Part shown: one piece after another, positions 1 to 9,566 of the stretch
Layout of the letters: each line of letters begins with the position of its first letter
Numbering within the stretch: position 1 is the first letter of the stretch
Assembly: GCA_038326325.1 (NCBI GenBank)
Contig: JBBQJW010000006.1
Location: 1 to 64,000, forward strand
Reading direction: 5' to 3'
Length of the DNA stretch: 64,000 bases
Origin: UBA10324 sp038326325
GTDB taxonomy: Bacteria; Bacteroidota; Bacteroidia; Chitinophagales; UBA10324
Translations under genes and position numbers: made by a program
Notes under the pieces: model-generated
Database searches by the model: none
What the model saw: only the letters and a program-made list of their open reading frames with translations
Told to the model about the DNA's origin: nothing

Positions 1-996
1 TTGTGCTGTTATTTCATACGGATAGTAATCAGAAGTTAGTTTTATAGGGAGTAAAAGCAGCCACAGATATTTCCCGAATGTATAGACGATAGTTGCGAAT
101 TTCTGGGTAACAGTCATTCCGTAGAATGGATTGTTCATGATTTCATTTACTTCTTTCCCGATTGAAGTATTAGTAAATGACTGTCGCAGTATTAAAAAGA
201 TAATTACAGAAACACCCACAGGAATCATTAACCGAACAAAATTTTTCATTTCAAACTTTCTGAAAAGCAACCACATCAGCGGAACAACTAAAAAGAAAGT
301 AACAGCATTTTCTTTCGATAACATTCCAAGAAAAAAACAAACGAATGCTAAAATCATTTTTATCATCGACCTTCCCGAATCAATATACTGTAACAGTAAC
401 CACGAACCCATTGAGCAGAATAACATACTCATTATTTCATCTCGACCTTTAATATTTGCCACAGCTTCAGTGTGAATGGGATGAGAAATAAAGAGCAGCG
501 TTGTAATGAGCGGTAGTAATTGGAGTTTCGAAATCCGTTCATCAGCATTTACAAAAAGTTGTTTCAGCATCAGAAATATAAATATTCCGCAAAGAGCATA
601 TAGTAACACATTGATGAAGTGACTGGTGTGTGGTGAGTCGCCGAAATATTCTTTCTCCATTGCAAAAGTCACCATCGAGAGAGGGCGATAACGGCCACCT
701 GCCACTAAGTTTTTTTCAACTTTAAAAAAACCAAGAAAAGTATCGTGCGTAAGAATGTCTTTAATTCCTTTCGCGCCTTGCTGCGTGTACATATTTTCGG
801 TAATAACTATGGCATCATCCACCGCATAATCGTGCTGCAAAGTGTTAAAGTATAAAACGAAAGTGACTATTGTTATCAGCAGAAATGCGCCTGAGTTTTT
901 ATTCCACCACGGTTGAAGTGTAACAGATTTGTTTATCGGGCGATTTACCGTGCCGGATTTTTTTTGTTCAGGTTGCTTTAAATTTTTCTTAGCCAT
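1..996 (-). CDS. TMTC-like membrane glycosyltransferase, C-terminus cut by window edge
   Basis: An uninterrupted leftward frame begins with ATG at 996-994 and is still open at base 1, giving 332 residues. After a basic cytoplasmic start, a membrane segment leads into an acidic loop with the sequence DYAVDD, followed by further membrane segments. The motif HPIHTEAVANIKGRDE around residue 190 is the hallmark of TMTC-type O-mannosyltransferases and their bacterial GT-C relatives, which move sugars from lipid carriers in the membrane and usually carry TPR repeats at the C-terminus. Those repeats would lie outside the window. Two copies of the dispersed TGTAACAG sequence fall inside the gene, at 389 (Leu-Leu-Gln) and 919 (Val-Thr). 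The family call is confident; the substrate is unknown. Confidence 0.8.
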   Translation of the reverse strand, partial: MAKKNLKQPEQKKSGTVNRPINKSVTLQPWWNKNSGAFLLITIVTFVLYFNTLQHDYAVDDAIVITENMYTQQGAKGIKDILTHDTFLGFFKVEKNLVAGGRYRPLSMVTFAMEKEYFGDSPHTSHFINVLLYALCGIFIFLMLKQLFVNADERISKLQLLPLITTLLFISHPIHTEAVANIKGRDEIMSMLFCSMGSWLLLQYIDSGRSMIKMILAFVCFFLGMLSKENAVTFFLVVPLMWLLFRKFEMKNFVRLMIPVGVSVIIFLILRQSFTNTSIGKEVNEIMNNPFYGMTVTQKFATIVYTFGKYLWLLLLPIKLTSDYYPYEITAQ

Positions 997-1072
997 GAGC
1001 TAAAAATATTTGTGATAACGGTGTTAAAGCAAACCAATTATTCACAGTTATGTATTGAATTTGTTTTTGCAA

Positions 1073-1101
1073 TTGTTAGTTGATAATAACTTTTACATTT
1101 G
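1073..1101 (+). promoter_or_regulatory. Bacteroidota-type promoter for the T9SS substrate at 1119
   Basis: A TTG at 1073-1075 is followed after 18 bases by TACATTTG at 1094-1101, which matches the TAnnTTTG -7 element of this phylum. The predicted start of transcription is about 12 bases ahead of the ATG at 1119. This supports choosing that ATG over the upstream in-frame codon at 1080, which lies inside the promoter. Confidence 0.6.
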
Positions 1102-1118
1102 ACGCACAAAAAAATTCA

Positions 1119-2198
1119 ATGAAAAAAATAATTGCACTTTCTTTTTTAGTCTTCAGTTTCGCGTTTGCTCAAGCGCAGCTAACGCTTACATCAGGTTCGT
1201 TTCCAAATGTTGGCGATGTGTTTATCGGTCATAATGATTCATTGACTTCCACATTAACTCCAGGTCCTTCAGGCGCAAGCCAGTCGTGGAATTTTGCGGC
1301 ATTGCATAATCATTATTTGGATACTACTTCAGTTGTTACTGTAGCCTCTACCCCTAATGGAGCTGCATTTCCTACTTCCAATCTTGCCGGTGTTCAAGGC
1401 GCAGGCGCCGGATATGTTTACATGAATAAAACTGCTACTGAATGTGATTTCATTGGTGTATCAGGTTCAATGATGGGAAGCGGTATCTTAAATATTCACT
1501 ACACCACTCCTATGATTGTTGCTAAAAGCGGGATCACTTATAATTCAAATTATAATTTCGTCAATTCATTTTTGTTGATGGTTTCAGGAGCTGATGTAGG
1601 CCAGTCGGCTATTGATTCGGCAAGGATTCATAGTGATACCTATGTAAAAAAAGTGGTTGACGGTTGGGGAACTGTTACATCACCATTTGGCGCTTTTCCG
1701 TGCTTAAGAATAATGGAAAAAGATTCAGCTGTTCAAGTAATTGATGTTAAAATTCCATTTGTAGGATGGCAACTTGCTTTTATTAATCAAACAAGTGTTA
1801 ATGTTAATTATTCGTTTGTCGATGATTCTAAAATTTCACCGATTGTTCAACTCAATATGGATTCAACAAGTTCAACCGTAAGAAATGCTTCATATCGCGA
1901 CTCGTGGTATGCTGGAATAAACGAAAGTGTTACACCTTCATTGTTTACTGTTTATCCGAATCCGAATTCAGGAACTGATATTCATTTATTAGTTGGAGGA
2001 TTACCTGCTGATCGCTATCTGATTCAACTTTTTGATTTAAGCGGAAAACAATTGAATTCAGGATCTTATTCAGTAAATAAAACAACTGTAACAGATGTAA
2101 ATTGGAGTTCTTTGAATCTTGCTGATGGAAGTTATTTCGCAGTTATTTCAAGGAGAAATCAGATTTTGCAACGATTAAAATTTGAAGTTGTAAAATAA
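1119..2198 (+). CDS. T9SS type A sorting domain protein, secreted, unknown function
   Basis: The 359-residue product starts with a classical signal peptide (MKKIIALSFLVFSFAFAQAQ), so it crosses the inner membrane by Sec. The C-terminal 75 residues carry the type A sorting domain signature: VYPNPNSGTD, then QLFDLSGKQLNSG, then LADGSYFAVISRRNQ, ending in a basic tail. T9SS uses this domain to move the protein across the outer membrane. The middle, about residues 20-280, is rich in Ser, Thr and Gly and matches no family that I recognise; weak similarity in style to other exported Bacteroidota proteins says nothing about function. It stands alone, with its own promoter and terminator. The start at 1119 gives the signal peptide directly, whereas the longer frame from 1080 would bury it. 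Confidence 0.8.
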   Translation: MKKIIALSFLVFSFAFAQAQLTLTSGSFPNVGDVFIGHNDSLTSTLTPGPSGASQSWNFAALHNHYLDTTSVVTVASTPNGAAFPTSNLAGVQGAGAGYVYMNKTATECDFIGVSGSMMGSGILNIHYTTPMIVAKSGITYNSNYNFVNSFLLMVSGADVGQSAIDSARIHSDTYVKKVVDGWGTVTSPFGAFPCLRIMEKDSAVQVIDVKIPFVGWQLAFINQTSVNVNYSFVDDSKISPIVQLNMDSTSSTVRNASYRDSWYAGINESVTPSLFTVYPNPNSGTDIHLLVGGLPADRYLIQLFDLSGKQLNSGSYSVNKTTVTDVNWSSLNLADGSYFAVISRRNQILQRLKFEVVK

Positions 2199-2220
2199 TT
2201 TTAAGAATAAATAATTATTG

Positions 2221-2258
2221 AAAGGGGTTGAATAGAATTTTCTTCAACCCCTTTTTTA
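2221..2258 (+). terminator. Intrinsic terminator
   Basis: An 11-base stem (AAGGGGTTGAA pairing with TTCAACCCCTT) closes a loop of about nine bases and is followed by a run of T. It lies 24 bases after the stop at 2198 and before the end of the convergent gene at 2289. Confidence 0.85.
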
Positions 2259-2288
2259 TTTTGATTTTATATCATGAAACTGAAAATA

Positions 2289-5200
2289 TTATCTCAGCAA
2301 GGTGACATTTCCTGCCCGATAAAATTTTTCTCCGAGAAGATTAATAGCTTCGACTTCATAAGTATAAACTCCAACTTCTGAATCTTCGCTTTGATATTTT
2401 CCATTCCAACCACTGTGCCTGTCTTTAGATTCAAATATCTTTTGCCCCCAACGGTTATAAATAACCATATGAACAGAGAAAATGCATTTTCCGAGAACCC
2501 GAAATACATCGTTGTGACCATCACCATTCGGAGTAAATGCATTTGGTAAATAGATAACTCCACAATCATGACTTACTATAATTCTTACACAGGTAGTATC
2601 CATGCATCCGAATGTATCTGTTCCGATAACACAATAAGTTGAAGTGTAGGTTGGATTCACTAAAGTAAAATCACAGGTGTCGCAGTCCATATTATAATCC
2701 GGAGACCAGGAATAGAAAGTTGCTCCGTTTACTGTAACATTTGCATATTCACCAATCAGTATTGTAGTATCTGAACTTACTTGTAGATCAGGATACAATC
2801 CTTTCATAGTAATGGTATCGTAAAGATGGCAACCAAAAGAATCTGTAACAGTAATTTCATAATTCCCCTGAACAAGATCTGTAATTGTTTGTTCGGTACT
2901 TCCGGTACTCCATTCATAATAATAAGGGGCTGTACCTCCATCTGCTGAGGTAAATAAAATTCCATCGGGTTTCTCGCAATGACTTCTTGTAATTAAGGGA
3001 TTGTTCTCGATTGCTGGCGGTTCTGTCAAATTAAGTGTGTCAATAAAAGCGCACCCTAAACTATCTGTTACAATAACAGTGTGTATGCCATTACAAAGAT
3101 TAAAAGCACTATCAGTTGTTTGCCCATTGTCCCATAAAAAAGTGTATGGATATATTCCATCCCAGGCGCTCACAAATGCAGCTCCGTTACAGGTATCGTT
3201 ACAGGTGGGGTTTTGATAGAAGTCAGAAAGTAGTTGTATATCAGAGATAAACAAAACAGGAAAATCTACTGTATCACCATCGCATCCGGGATCGAAAACT
3301 GTTACACTGTTATTTCCGGCGCACAAAGAATAGGCATTTAAAGTTGTTTCCCCGTCGCTCCATAGATAACTTAACGGAGGAGTTCCACCTGAAATAATCA
3401 GTTGGGCACCTGCATTGCAATCGTAAGAACAAATGAGTGTTTCAACTGAATCAACACTGGCAATTAATTGATCAGGGCTTGTGATGGCAAAACTTAAAGT
3501 GTCGATAGAACACCCTGGATCAGAAACTGTAACAGAATAATTCCCGGCACATAAACTATTTAGTGCATCATCAGTATCTCCAGTGCTCCATTGATAGTCA
3601 AAAAAGCCACTTCCGCCCTCAACATCAAGTGTAACACTTCCACTACACGGTGAGTAACAATTGCTGTTAAATAAATCCTGAACAGAAAGGTTTATACCGG
3701 CAGTCGGTATTACAAATGTGACCGTATCAAGATAACAACCTGGATCAAATACGATGATTGAATAAACAGTATCAGGACAGAGATTATCAGTAAAATCATC
3801 GTTATCTCCATTGCTCCATGTATAAAAAAACGGAGGGGTTCCACCATCAGTAAATACCTGCGCATACCCATCGCATAACAAAGGACAAACATCAAATGAG
3901 TAGTCAACCGAAACAAAAAGCTGATCTGCAATTTCAATAATAATTGAATCTGAATCCTGATGATTACAAGCATCTGTAACAGTTACATAGTAAGTCGAAT
4001 CAGCGCAAACATCATTTATCAAATCTGTTGTTTCTCCATCGCTCCAGATAAAATTATAGGGTGCGATTCCTCCTGTTAGATAAGCATAAGCTACTCCTGA
4101 ACATGCCTCAAGGCACGAAGGAGATTGCCCCATTTCCAAATCAGGATAGGAGGCCTGAGGAAATACCTGGCTACATTGTCTCGTGGTTCCACAAACATCT
4201 GTAACAGTCACAGAATATAATGTTCCGGGACAAAGATTTATTCCAACAGATGTATTGCTTCCGGTTGACCAGGCAAATGAAAACGGATAGGTTCCGCCAT
4301 AAATCTGTGTATGAGCCACACCATCACAAACATTTGGACACGAAAAAACATCAGGGACAATGTAGCATCCATAGGGATATGGGTTAAATACTATAGTAAT
4401 TGAATCAGAATCTGTATTACCGCATCCATCCGTAACTGTTACATAGTATGTTGAATCAATGCAGAGATTATAAGCCGGAACTATATTAGTGCCATTTGTC
4501 CAAACAAAAGTTAATGGACCAACCACACCTTGATTAATTAAATATTGAACATTTCCAGAACAAGGTATGGGACAGTCGGAAGTATGATCAATCAGGTTAT
4601 ATATATCAATTGGAATTGAACCATAAATTGTAAAGCTTGCAGTATCAGGACCACACAACGGGTCGGTTACAATAAGAGAATAATTTCCGGGACATAAACT
4701 GTCAACGGTTGCAGTTGTGGCTCCATTACTCCATAAATATTGTAATACACCGCCGCTTGAATTTATAATATGTGGTTGAGCAGTTCCATCACAGATGCAT
4801 GCGTCTTCAGTATTAAAATATAAAATTTGAAAAACAGGAGTGGACGGAATAGGAACATCAATAGTTGTTGTGTAGCAGAGCGAATCTCCAGCAGTTACCA
4901 GAATGTTCGAGTTCGGACACAAGCTATCAACTGTTGTTCCTGTCGTTCCATTACCCCAAAAAATATATGGTATAGTTGCCCCACCTGTATAAACAACAGT
5001 AGCAGATGCATCGCACAATCCCTGGCAATCCTGCGTTGGAGGAATAATGGAATTAATGAAAAGATAAAGTGGTGGTGGAATAGTAATTGTAAAATTTGCA
5101 ATATCACTTCCACAGCCAGCCGAAGTAACTGTAACAGAATAATTTCCAGGACATATACCAGTTATAGAGGAGGTGGTACTGCCATTATTCCAGAAATATG

Positions 5201-7484
5201 TTGCATTTGAAATTCCTGGAACTGTAACAGAAGCGGAACCAGTACAGGCAAAATTGCAACTCCAAGGTGTTACATCCGGAGTAATATTAATGCCGGAGCT
5301 TAAAGTAAAATTCAATGTATCAATGGCACAATTAATAGTATCGGTTACAATCACTGAATAATTTCCGGCGCAAAGGGAACTTGCATTTTGAGTTGTTAAT
5401 CCGTTATTCCATTGATAACTGTAACCGAATGTGCAGGAAGAATTAATTAAAACAGATGCTGAACCACTACAACCACCAGAGCAAAGGGATGAATTAATTC
5501 CAGCATTCATTGATGGTTGTTTGAACAACATTAGAAATGCATCCATGTTATTAGTGGAATAATTATCATAATAGGCATTGCCATAAATTAAGTATGGTAA
5601 ACCAAATGAGGTGTCGTTGCATCCTGCTGCTAATAAATTATTATAGTTGTCTAATGTGAGAGCAAGTCCTTCTTCGGCATCTGGATTACCACCAATGTAT
5701 GTTGACCATTTTAAAATATTTTCTTTAGAAAATTTTGCAAGAAATGCATCTTGTCCATTTGATAAATTGTCGTCATAATAAGTTGTGCAACCACTATTGA
5801 CGGTTGGCATATCAGAAGAATTAGTAACCAGAGAAACATAAAAGTTACCACACTTATCTGCAATAATCTGATTATCGAAATCATATTTTACAGAACCCAT
5901 TACATCGAAAAAATTTTCGGCACTAGTTCCTCCGAAGTAAGAGGCCCATAATCGGACACCATTATTATCAAATTTTACATACGCTGCATCAGACTCGAAA
6001 CCTGTACCATTTCCCAATTGTGAATCTGAATAGCTTGTGCCTGAGGAATAGGTTGGAAAATTCTGCGAGTTGGTTGAACCACCAGCCATAATATTTCCCT
6101 GCTCATCTGTTGCAATGCTTGCTGCATTTTCACTTCCTGCACCACCATAAAAAGTACTCCATATTAATGTTTGAGTGCTGCTAAATTTTGAAATGAAAAA
6201 ATCAGTTGTTCCATTAATTGTTCCATCAAAATAATTTCCATTATTCTGAAGGGGGAAATTCGAAGAAGAAGTTGTTCCTGTTACAAAAAGATTATTCGAA
6301 TTGTCGCAAGCAATGCTTGCAATACTTTCAAGACTTGAACCACCCAGAAAGGTTGACCACAATAAATTGGTGGAGTTTGAAAACTTCATCAAAAAACCAT
6401 CATTAGTATTATAAGTATTGTCATTAAATCCGGTTCCCGCTACAATTGGAAAATTAGAAGATGTAGTGTTCCCGGAAATAAAAACGTCTCCATTATTATC
6501 AATATCTAAATCAGTTGCTAAATCAGAAGATGAGCCGCCAATAAAAGAGGCAAAAAGGCGGGTGCCATTGTTTTGAAATTTCAATAGAAACGCATCAGTA
6601 GTCCCCATAAATAGAGCGCTGTAACCACCAGCACTTTGAACTGGAAAATCTATCGAAGGTGTAAACCCAGTTATGAAAATATTTCCAGCAGCATCTGATT
6701 TAATTGCTGTTCCTTCTTCTAAAGAGGAATTGGAATTTCCACCATAAAAGGTTGACCACTGTAACACATAGTTTGAATTAAACTTCACAATCATTACATC
6801 ATATTGCCCGGTAAGAATCCCGTCGTAATAATTTCCGGAACTTTGATTCGGGAAATCAGGGGATGATGTAAATCCGGTTGCGAACAGGTTTCCAAACTTA
6901 TCTACTGTAACAGATCTGAAATAATCAGGGAGGTAGCCACCGAATGCCGTGCTCCATACTAACTGAGGATCTATAATTAATTTCTGACCATGATTGTAAC
7001 TACCAATCGAAAACTTAACAGTTGAATCATTAGCAAGCGTGAACTGGCTTTTTACTTTTTTTCCGTTCTGAAAGCTGAATGGTTTTTCTTCAGTAACTGA
7101 ACCAACATTGGATTTAACTTGAATATTTCCATCAGAGTCAAGAGAAATTTTTGCTGCACCGCGGTAGATTATTTTTATCAGGTCAGGATTTGCTCCGGGT
7201 AAAATTTCAAAATCATATTTAACCCCGGTTGAATTAAAATAAAGCACCCAGTTTATTCCTGGATAAACATTTTTTATTTTGATTTTACTAACTTCATGAA
7301 CATTATAAATTCCCTGTGGATTATTGGGATAGAAATAATTTTTATGATCATTACTTGGAATTCCAACCAGTTCAATATTTTCTTTTCTTATATCAGCACC
7401 GGAGAGAATTGCATCCTCGCGATTAAAATGGAATCGGAGAGGAGCAGAAATTATTTCCGAACTATCTGTTTCAGTATTCCGCAA
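2289..7484 (-). CDS. Giant SBBP/SprB-repeat surface protein with CHU_C-type T9SS tail (N-terminus detached by in-frame TGA)
   Basis: The open frame encodes about 1731 residues. Residues 1-160 match the beta-rich N-terminal region seen in front of SBBP propellers. Residues about 170-640 hold SBBP repeats of the form WSTFYGG...D..GNIFITG. Residues about 660-1640 hold a dozen or more SprB/PKD-like repeats, each with CxGxAxV, a W-S/N-N/D-G-x-T-T core and C.GNYSVTVTD. The last 80 residues (YLPNAFTPNGDGHNDVF, YNRWGQKIFES) are the CHU_C or type B sorting domain that targets T9SS. Such proteins are cell-surface adhesins, and SprB itself supports gliding. The frame given here begins at a TTG codon and has no signal peptide. 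The real N-terminus lies upstream in the same frame behind a TGA at 7605-7607, so the gene may be inactive or misread. Confidence 0.85.
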   Translation of the reverse strand: MRNTETDSSEIISAPLRFHFNREDAILSGADIRKENIELVGIPSNDHKNYFYPNNPQGIYNVHEVSKIKIKNVYPGINWVLYFNSTGVKYDFEILPGANPDLIKIIYRGAAKISLDSDGNIQVKSNVGSVTEEKPFSFQNGKKVKSQFTLANDSTVKFSIGSYNHGQKLIIDPQLVWSTAFGGYLPDYFRSVTVDKFGNLFATGFTSSPDFPNQSSGNYYDGILTGQYDVMIVKFNSNYVLQWSTFYGGNSNSSLEEGTAIKSDAAGNIFITGFTPSIDFPVQSAGGYSALFMGTTDAFLLKFQNNGTRLFASFIGGSSSDLATDLDIDNNGDVFISGNTTSSNFPIVAGTGFNDNTYNTNDGFLMKFSNSTNLLWSTFLGGSSLESIASIACDNSNNLFVTGTTSSSNFPLQNNGNYFDGTINGTTDFFISKFSSTQTLIWSTFYGGAGSENAASIATDEQGNIMAGGSTNSQNFPTYSSGTSYSDSQLGNGTGFESDAAYVKFDNNGVRLWASYFGGTSAENFFDVMGSVKYDFDNQIIADKCGNFYVSLVTNSSDMPTVNSGCTTYYDDNLSNGQDAFLAKFSKENILKWSTYIGGNPDAEEGLALTLDNYNNLLAAGCNDTSFGLPYLIYGNAYYDNYSTNNMDAFLMLFKQPSMNAGINSSLCSGGCSGSASVLINSSCTFGYSYQWNNGLTTQNASSLCAGNYSVIVTDTINCAIDTLNFTLSSGINITPDVTPWSCNFACTGSASVTVPGISNATYFWNNGSTTSSITGICPGNYSVTVTSAGCGSDIANFTITIPPPLYLFINSIIPPTQDCQGLCDASATVVYTGGATIPYIFWGNGTTGTTVDSLCPNSNILVTAGDSLCYTTTIDVPIPSTPVFQILYFNTEDACICDGTAQPHIINSSGGVLQYLWSNGATTATVDSLCPGNYSLIVTDPLCGPDTASFTIYGSIPIDIYNLIDHTSDCPIPCSGNVQYLINQGVVGPLTFVWTNGTNIVPAYNLCIDSTYYVTVTDGCGNTDSDSITIVFNPYPYGCYIVPDVFSCPNVCDGVAHTQIYGGTYPFSFAWSTGSNTSVGINLCPGTLYSVTVTDVCGTTRQCSQVFPQASYPDLEMGQSPSCLEACSGVAYAYLTGGIAPYNFIWSDGETTDLINDVCADSTYYVTVTDACNHQDSDSIIIEIADQLFVSVDYSFDVCPLLCDGYAQVFTDGGTPPFFYTWSNGDNDDFTDNLCPDTVYSIIVFDPGCYLDTVTFVIPTAGINLSVQDLFNSNCYSPCSGSVTLDVEGGSGFFDYQWSTGDTDDALNSLCAGNYSVTVSDPGCSIDTLSFAITSPDQLIASVDSVETLICSYDCNAGAQLIISGGTPPLSYLWSDGETTLNAYSLCAGNNSVTVFDPGCDGDTVDFPVLFISDIQLLSDFYQNPTCNDTCNGAAFVSAWDGIYPYTFLWDNGQTTDSAFNLCNGIHTVIVTDSLGCAFIDTLNLTEPPAIENNPLITRSHCEKPDGILFTSADGGTAPYYYEWSTGSTEQTITDLVQGNYEITVTDSFGCHLYDTITMKGLYPDLQVSSDTTILIGEYANVTVNGATFYSWSPDYNMDCDTCDFTLVNPTYTSTYCVIGTDTFGCMDTTCVRIIVSHDCGVIYLPNAFTPNGDGHNDVFRVLGKCIFSVHMVIYNRWGQKIFESKDRHSGWNGKYQSEDSEVGVYTYEVEAINLLGEKFYRAGNVTLLR

Positions 7485-7772
7485 TTTTAGATTTCTACGG
7501 GTCTCATTTTCTTTCTCATAAAATATATAAGTGATTCCTGTTAGCGTAATGTAAAATTGAAGACCGGAGGTTTCGGTTTTATATAGAACAAACGGAACAG
7601 GATTTCATTCCGAATCTTTCATTTGCCCATTATTCGATTCGAAGCCTGAATGATGAAAATCTTTTAAAACACTATTAATTGTTTTAGGTTGATTTGGATC
7701 AACACCACCAATTGAATTTGTTCGGATTAAAACGAAGACGATACTTAATAAAATTAATAATTTCGATTTCAT
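7485..7772 (-). pseudogene. Detached N-terminus of the SBBP/SprB gene, with in-frame TGA
   Basis: Reading leftward from ATG at 7772-7770, the frame encodes a signal peptide (MKSKLLILLSIVFVLIRTNS) and then FESNNGQMKDSE up to residue 55. A TGA at 7607-7605 follows, then NPVPFVLYKTETSGLQFY, continuing in the same frame into the long protein at 7484. SBBP proteins usually have an F.ENKGQ...GNP..VLF block here, so the TGA sits where a glycine (GGA) is expected, one base change away. 7772 to 2289 is an exact multiple of three, so there is no frameshift. TGA is used as a normal stop elsewhere in the window, so a nonsense mutation or a base-call error is more likely than recoding. Confidence 0.75.
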
Positions 7773-7865
7773 GACATTATAAAATATTTACGGATTGAAA
7801 GTAAGTATTTTAATCAACTAATAGGTGAATATTTTGATGACGAAATTTTGATTGACAATAACATT

Positions 7866-7873
7866 TACTTTTG
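7866..7873 (+). promoter_or_regulatory. TAnnTTTG -7 element ahead of paaN
   Basis: TACTTTTG matches the Bacteroidota -7 element perfectly. A TTTTG at 7846-7850 could be the upstream element, although the 15-base gap is short. The ATG at 7898 would have a leader of about 20 bases. The element overlaps the TTG codon at 7871, which argues against that codon as the translational start. Confidence 0.5.
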
Positions 7874-7897
7874 GGCACTTTTAAAATAAATTCGAAA

Positions 7898-9556
7898 ATG
7901 TCACTATACGAAAAACATAAAGCAATTCTTGATCGTGCGATGCAGGCAATAAATGAAAGAACATTTTATGCTGCATATCCTGAGCATCCAAAAGCTTATG
8001 GAGAAGAAGCACCGAAAACAGGCGAAGATGAATACAAGAGTTTGCTGAATAATAATTTTAACTCACTGTTACAGGGCGATGCGAAAGAATTTGCAGGAGA
8101 AGAAATTTCTCCATATACAATGACCTCGCTTGGAGTAAAGTACCCGATTTATGATTCGAAAGAGGTTATTGAAAAATCAAAAACAGCTTTTAAGAGTTGG
8201 AAAAAAATATCAGTGCAGGAAAGAGCGGGAGCGTTGGTAGAAACAATTGAAGAAATAAAAAAACATTTTTTCAGTATTGCTTATGCGACTATGCACACAA
8301 CCGGGCAATCTTACATGATGAGTTTTCAAGCGAGTGGTCCACACAGTGCTGATCGTGCACTCGAACCAATTGCATTGGGATTAAATGAACTTACTCGTTT
8401 CCCTGATTTTATTATTTGGGAAAAACCAATGGGAAAATATTCAGTGAAATTGGAGAAAACTTATTCGCCTGTTGCAAAAGGAATTGGATTAGTGATTGGT
8501 TGTTCAACATTTCCGATCTGGAATACTTTGCCTGGTGTATATGCTGATTTGATTGCAGGAAATTCTGTAATTATAAAACCACATCCGAAAGCGGTGATGC
8601 CGATTGCAATTGCTGTTGCAGCTATGCAAAAATGTTTTAAGGAAAATGGATTTGATCCTTGTGTTGTTCAACTTGTGGCTGACACAACTGATAAACTCAT
8701 CACTAAAAAATTTACAGAGAGTCCCGACATTGCTTTGATTGATTATACAGGCAGCACTATTTTTGGAGATTATGTTGAATCATTACCAAACAAAACTGTG
8801 TTCACCGAAAAGGCAGGAGTGAACAGTGTGATACTTGATAGTGTAACAGATTTAGATTCTGTAATGCAGAATCTTGCTTTCAGTATTTCTCTTTACTCGG
8901 GGCAAATGTGTACTGCTCCTCAAAACTTTTTTATCCCGGAGGCAGGTGTAACAGGCAAGGATAAAAATTATTCTTATGACGAAGTTGTTGCCAAACTGAA
9001 AGAATCTATTCTGGGAATTTCAACCAATCCGAAAATGGGAGCGGGGGTTTTAGGTAGCGTTCAAAATGATGTTACGCTTCAGCGCGCTATCCATGCAAGT
9101 GAATTGGGAGCTGGTATTGTTTTAGAAACTGCTCATGTTAAAAATGAAGAATTCAATTCGGCGCGAACTACATCACCTGTTTTGCTCGAAGTAAAATCAG
9201 ATGAGCATCAATTATATGAGCGCGAATTATTCGGACCGATTGCCATTGCAATAAAGACAAAAGATACTACTGAGAGTGTTACACTAGCAAAAGAAATGGC
9301 TCGCAAACATGGGGCAATTACCTGTGCTGCATACACAACAAATCTGGAAACTGAAAAAATGATTGCAGAAGAAATGATGGAAGCTTTCACCCCCGTTTCA
9401 TTCAATCTCACGGGTCCGATATGGGTGAATCAACACGCTGCCTTTTCTGATTTTCATGTTACAGGAGGAAACCCCGCGGGCAATGCATCATTTACAAATC
9501 CTGAGTTTGTAATTCGCCGGTTTGTTTGGGTGGGGCATCGGAAGATGGTGGTCTAA
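7898..9556 (+). CDS. paaN: PaaN-type aldehyde dehydrogenase (phenylacetate degradation family)
   Basis: The 552-residue protein has the length and N-terminus (MSLYEKHKAILDRAMQAINE, then FYAAYPEHPKAYGE) typical of PaaN, an aldehyde dehydrogenase superfamily member tied to aerobic phenylacetyl-CoA breakdown, where it acts on ring-cleavage aldehyde intermediates. The nucleotide-binding half shows IGCSTFPIWNTLPG and NSVIIKPHP. The presumed catalytic glutamate is in TEKAGVNSVILD, and the catalytic cysteine is residue 338 in SGQMCTAPQNF. ATG 7898 fits both the family and the promoter. No other paa gene is nearby, so the pathway genes lie elsewhere or the enzyme serves another aldehyde. The gene carries three copies of the dispersed octamer. 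Confidence 0.85.
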   Translation: MSLYEKHKAILDRAMQAINERTFYAAYPEHPKAYGEEAPKTGEDEYKSLLNNNFNSLLQGDAKEFAGEEISPYTMTSLGVKYPIYDSKEVIEKSKTAFKSWKKISVQERAGALVETIEEIKKHFFSIAYATMHTTGQSYMMSFQASGPHSADRALEPIALGLNELTRFPDFIIWEKPMGKYSVKLEKTYSPVAKGIGLVIGCSTFPIWNTLPGVYADLIAGNSVIIKPHPKAVMPIAIAVAAMQKCFKENGFDPCVVQLVADTTDKLITKKFTESPDIALIDYTGSTIFGDYVESLPNKTVFTEKAGVNSVILDSVTDLDSVMQNLAFSISLYSGQMCTAPQNFFIPEAGVTGKDKNYSYDEVVAKLKESILGISTNPKMGAGVLGSVQNDVTLQRAIHASELGAGIVLETAHVKNEEFNSARTTSPVLLEVKSDEHQLYERELFGPIAIAIKTKDTTESVTLAKEMARKHGAITCAAYTTNLETEKMIAEEMMEAFTPVSFNLTGPIWVNQHAAFSDFHVTGGNPAGNASFTNPEFVIRRFVWVGHRKMVV

Positions 9557-9566
9557 TTGGAAAATT

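Noticed and set aside
4827..5210. Open frame of 127 codons on the + strand
   Set aside because: It lies opposite the repetitive adhesin gene and has a composition of a shadow frame.
2289..7484. Tandem repeats of about 240 bases that could suggest a CRISPR or satellite array
   Set aside because: They are diverged protein repeats (SBBP and SprB-like) in one open frame, with no constant short repeat and spacer structure.
7605..7607. TGA read as glycine (alternative genetic code)
   Set aside because: TGA ends several intact genes in the window, such as those stopping at 32996, 35929 and 53529, so it is a normal stop here.
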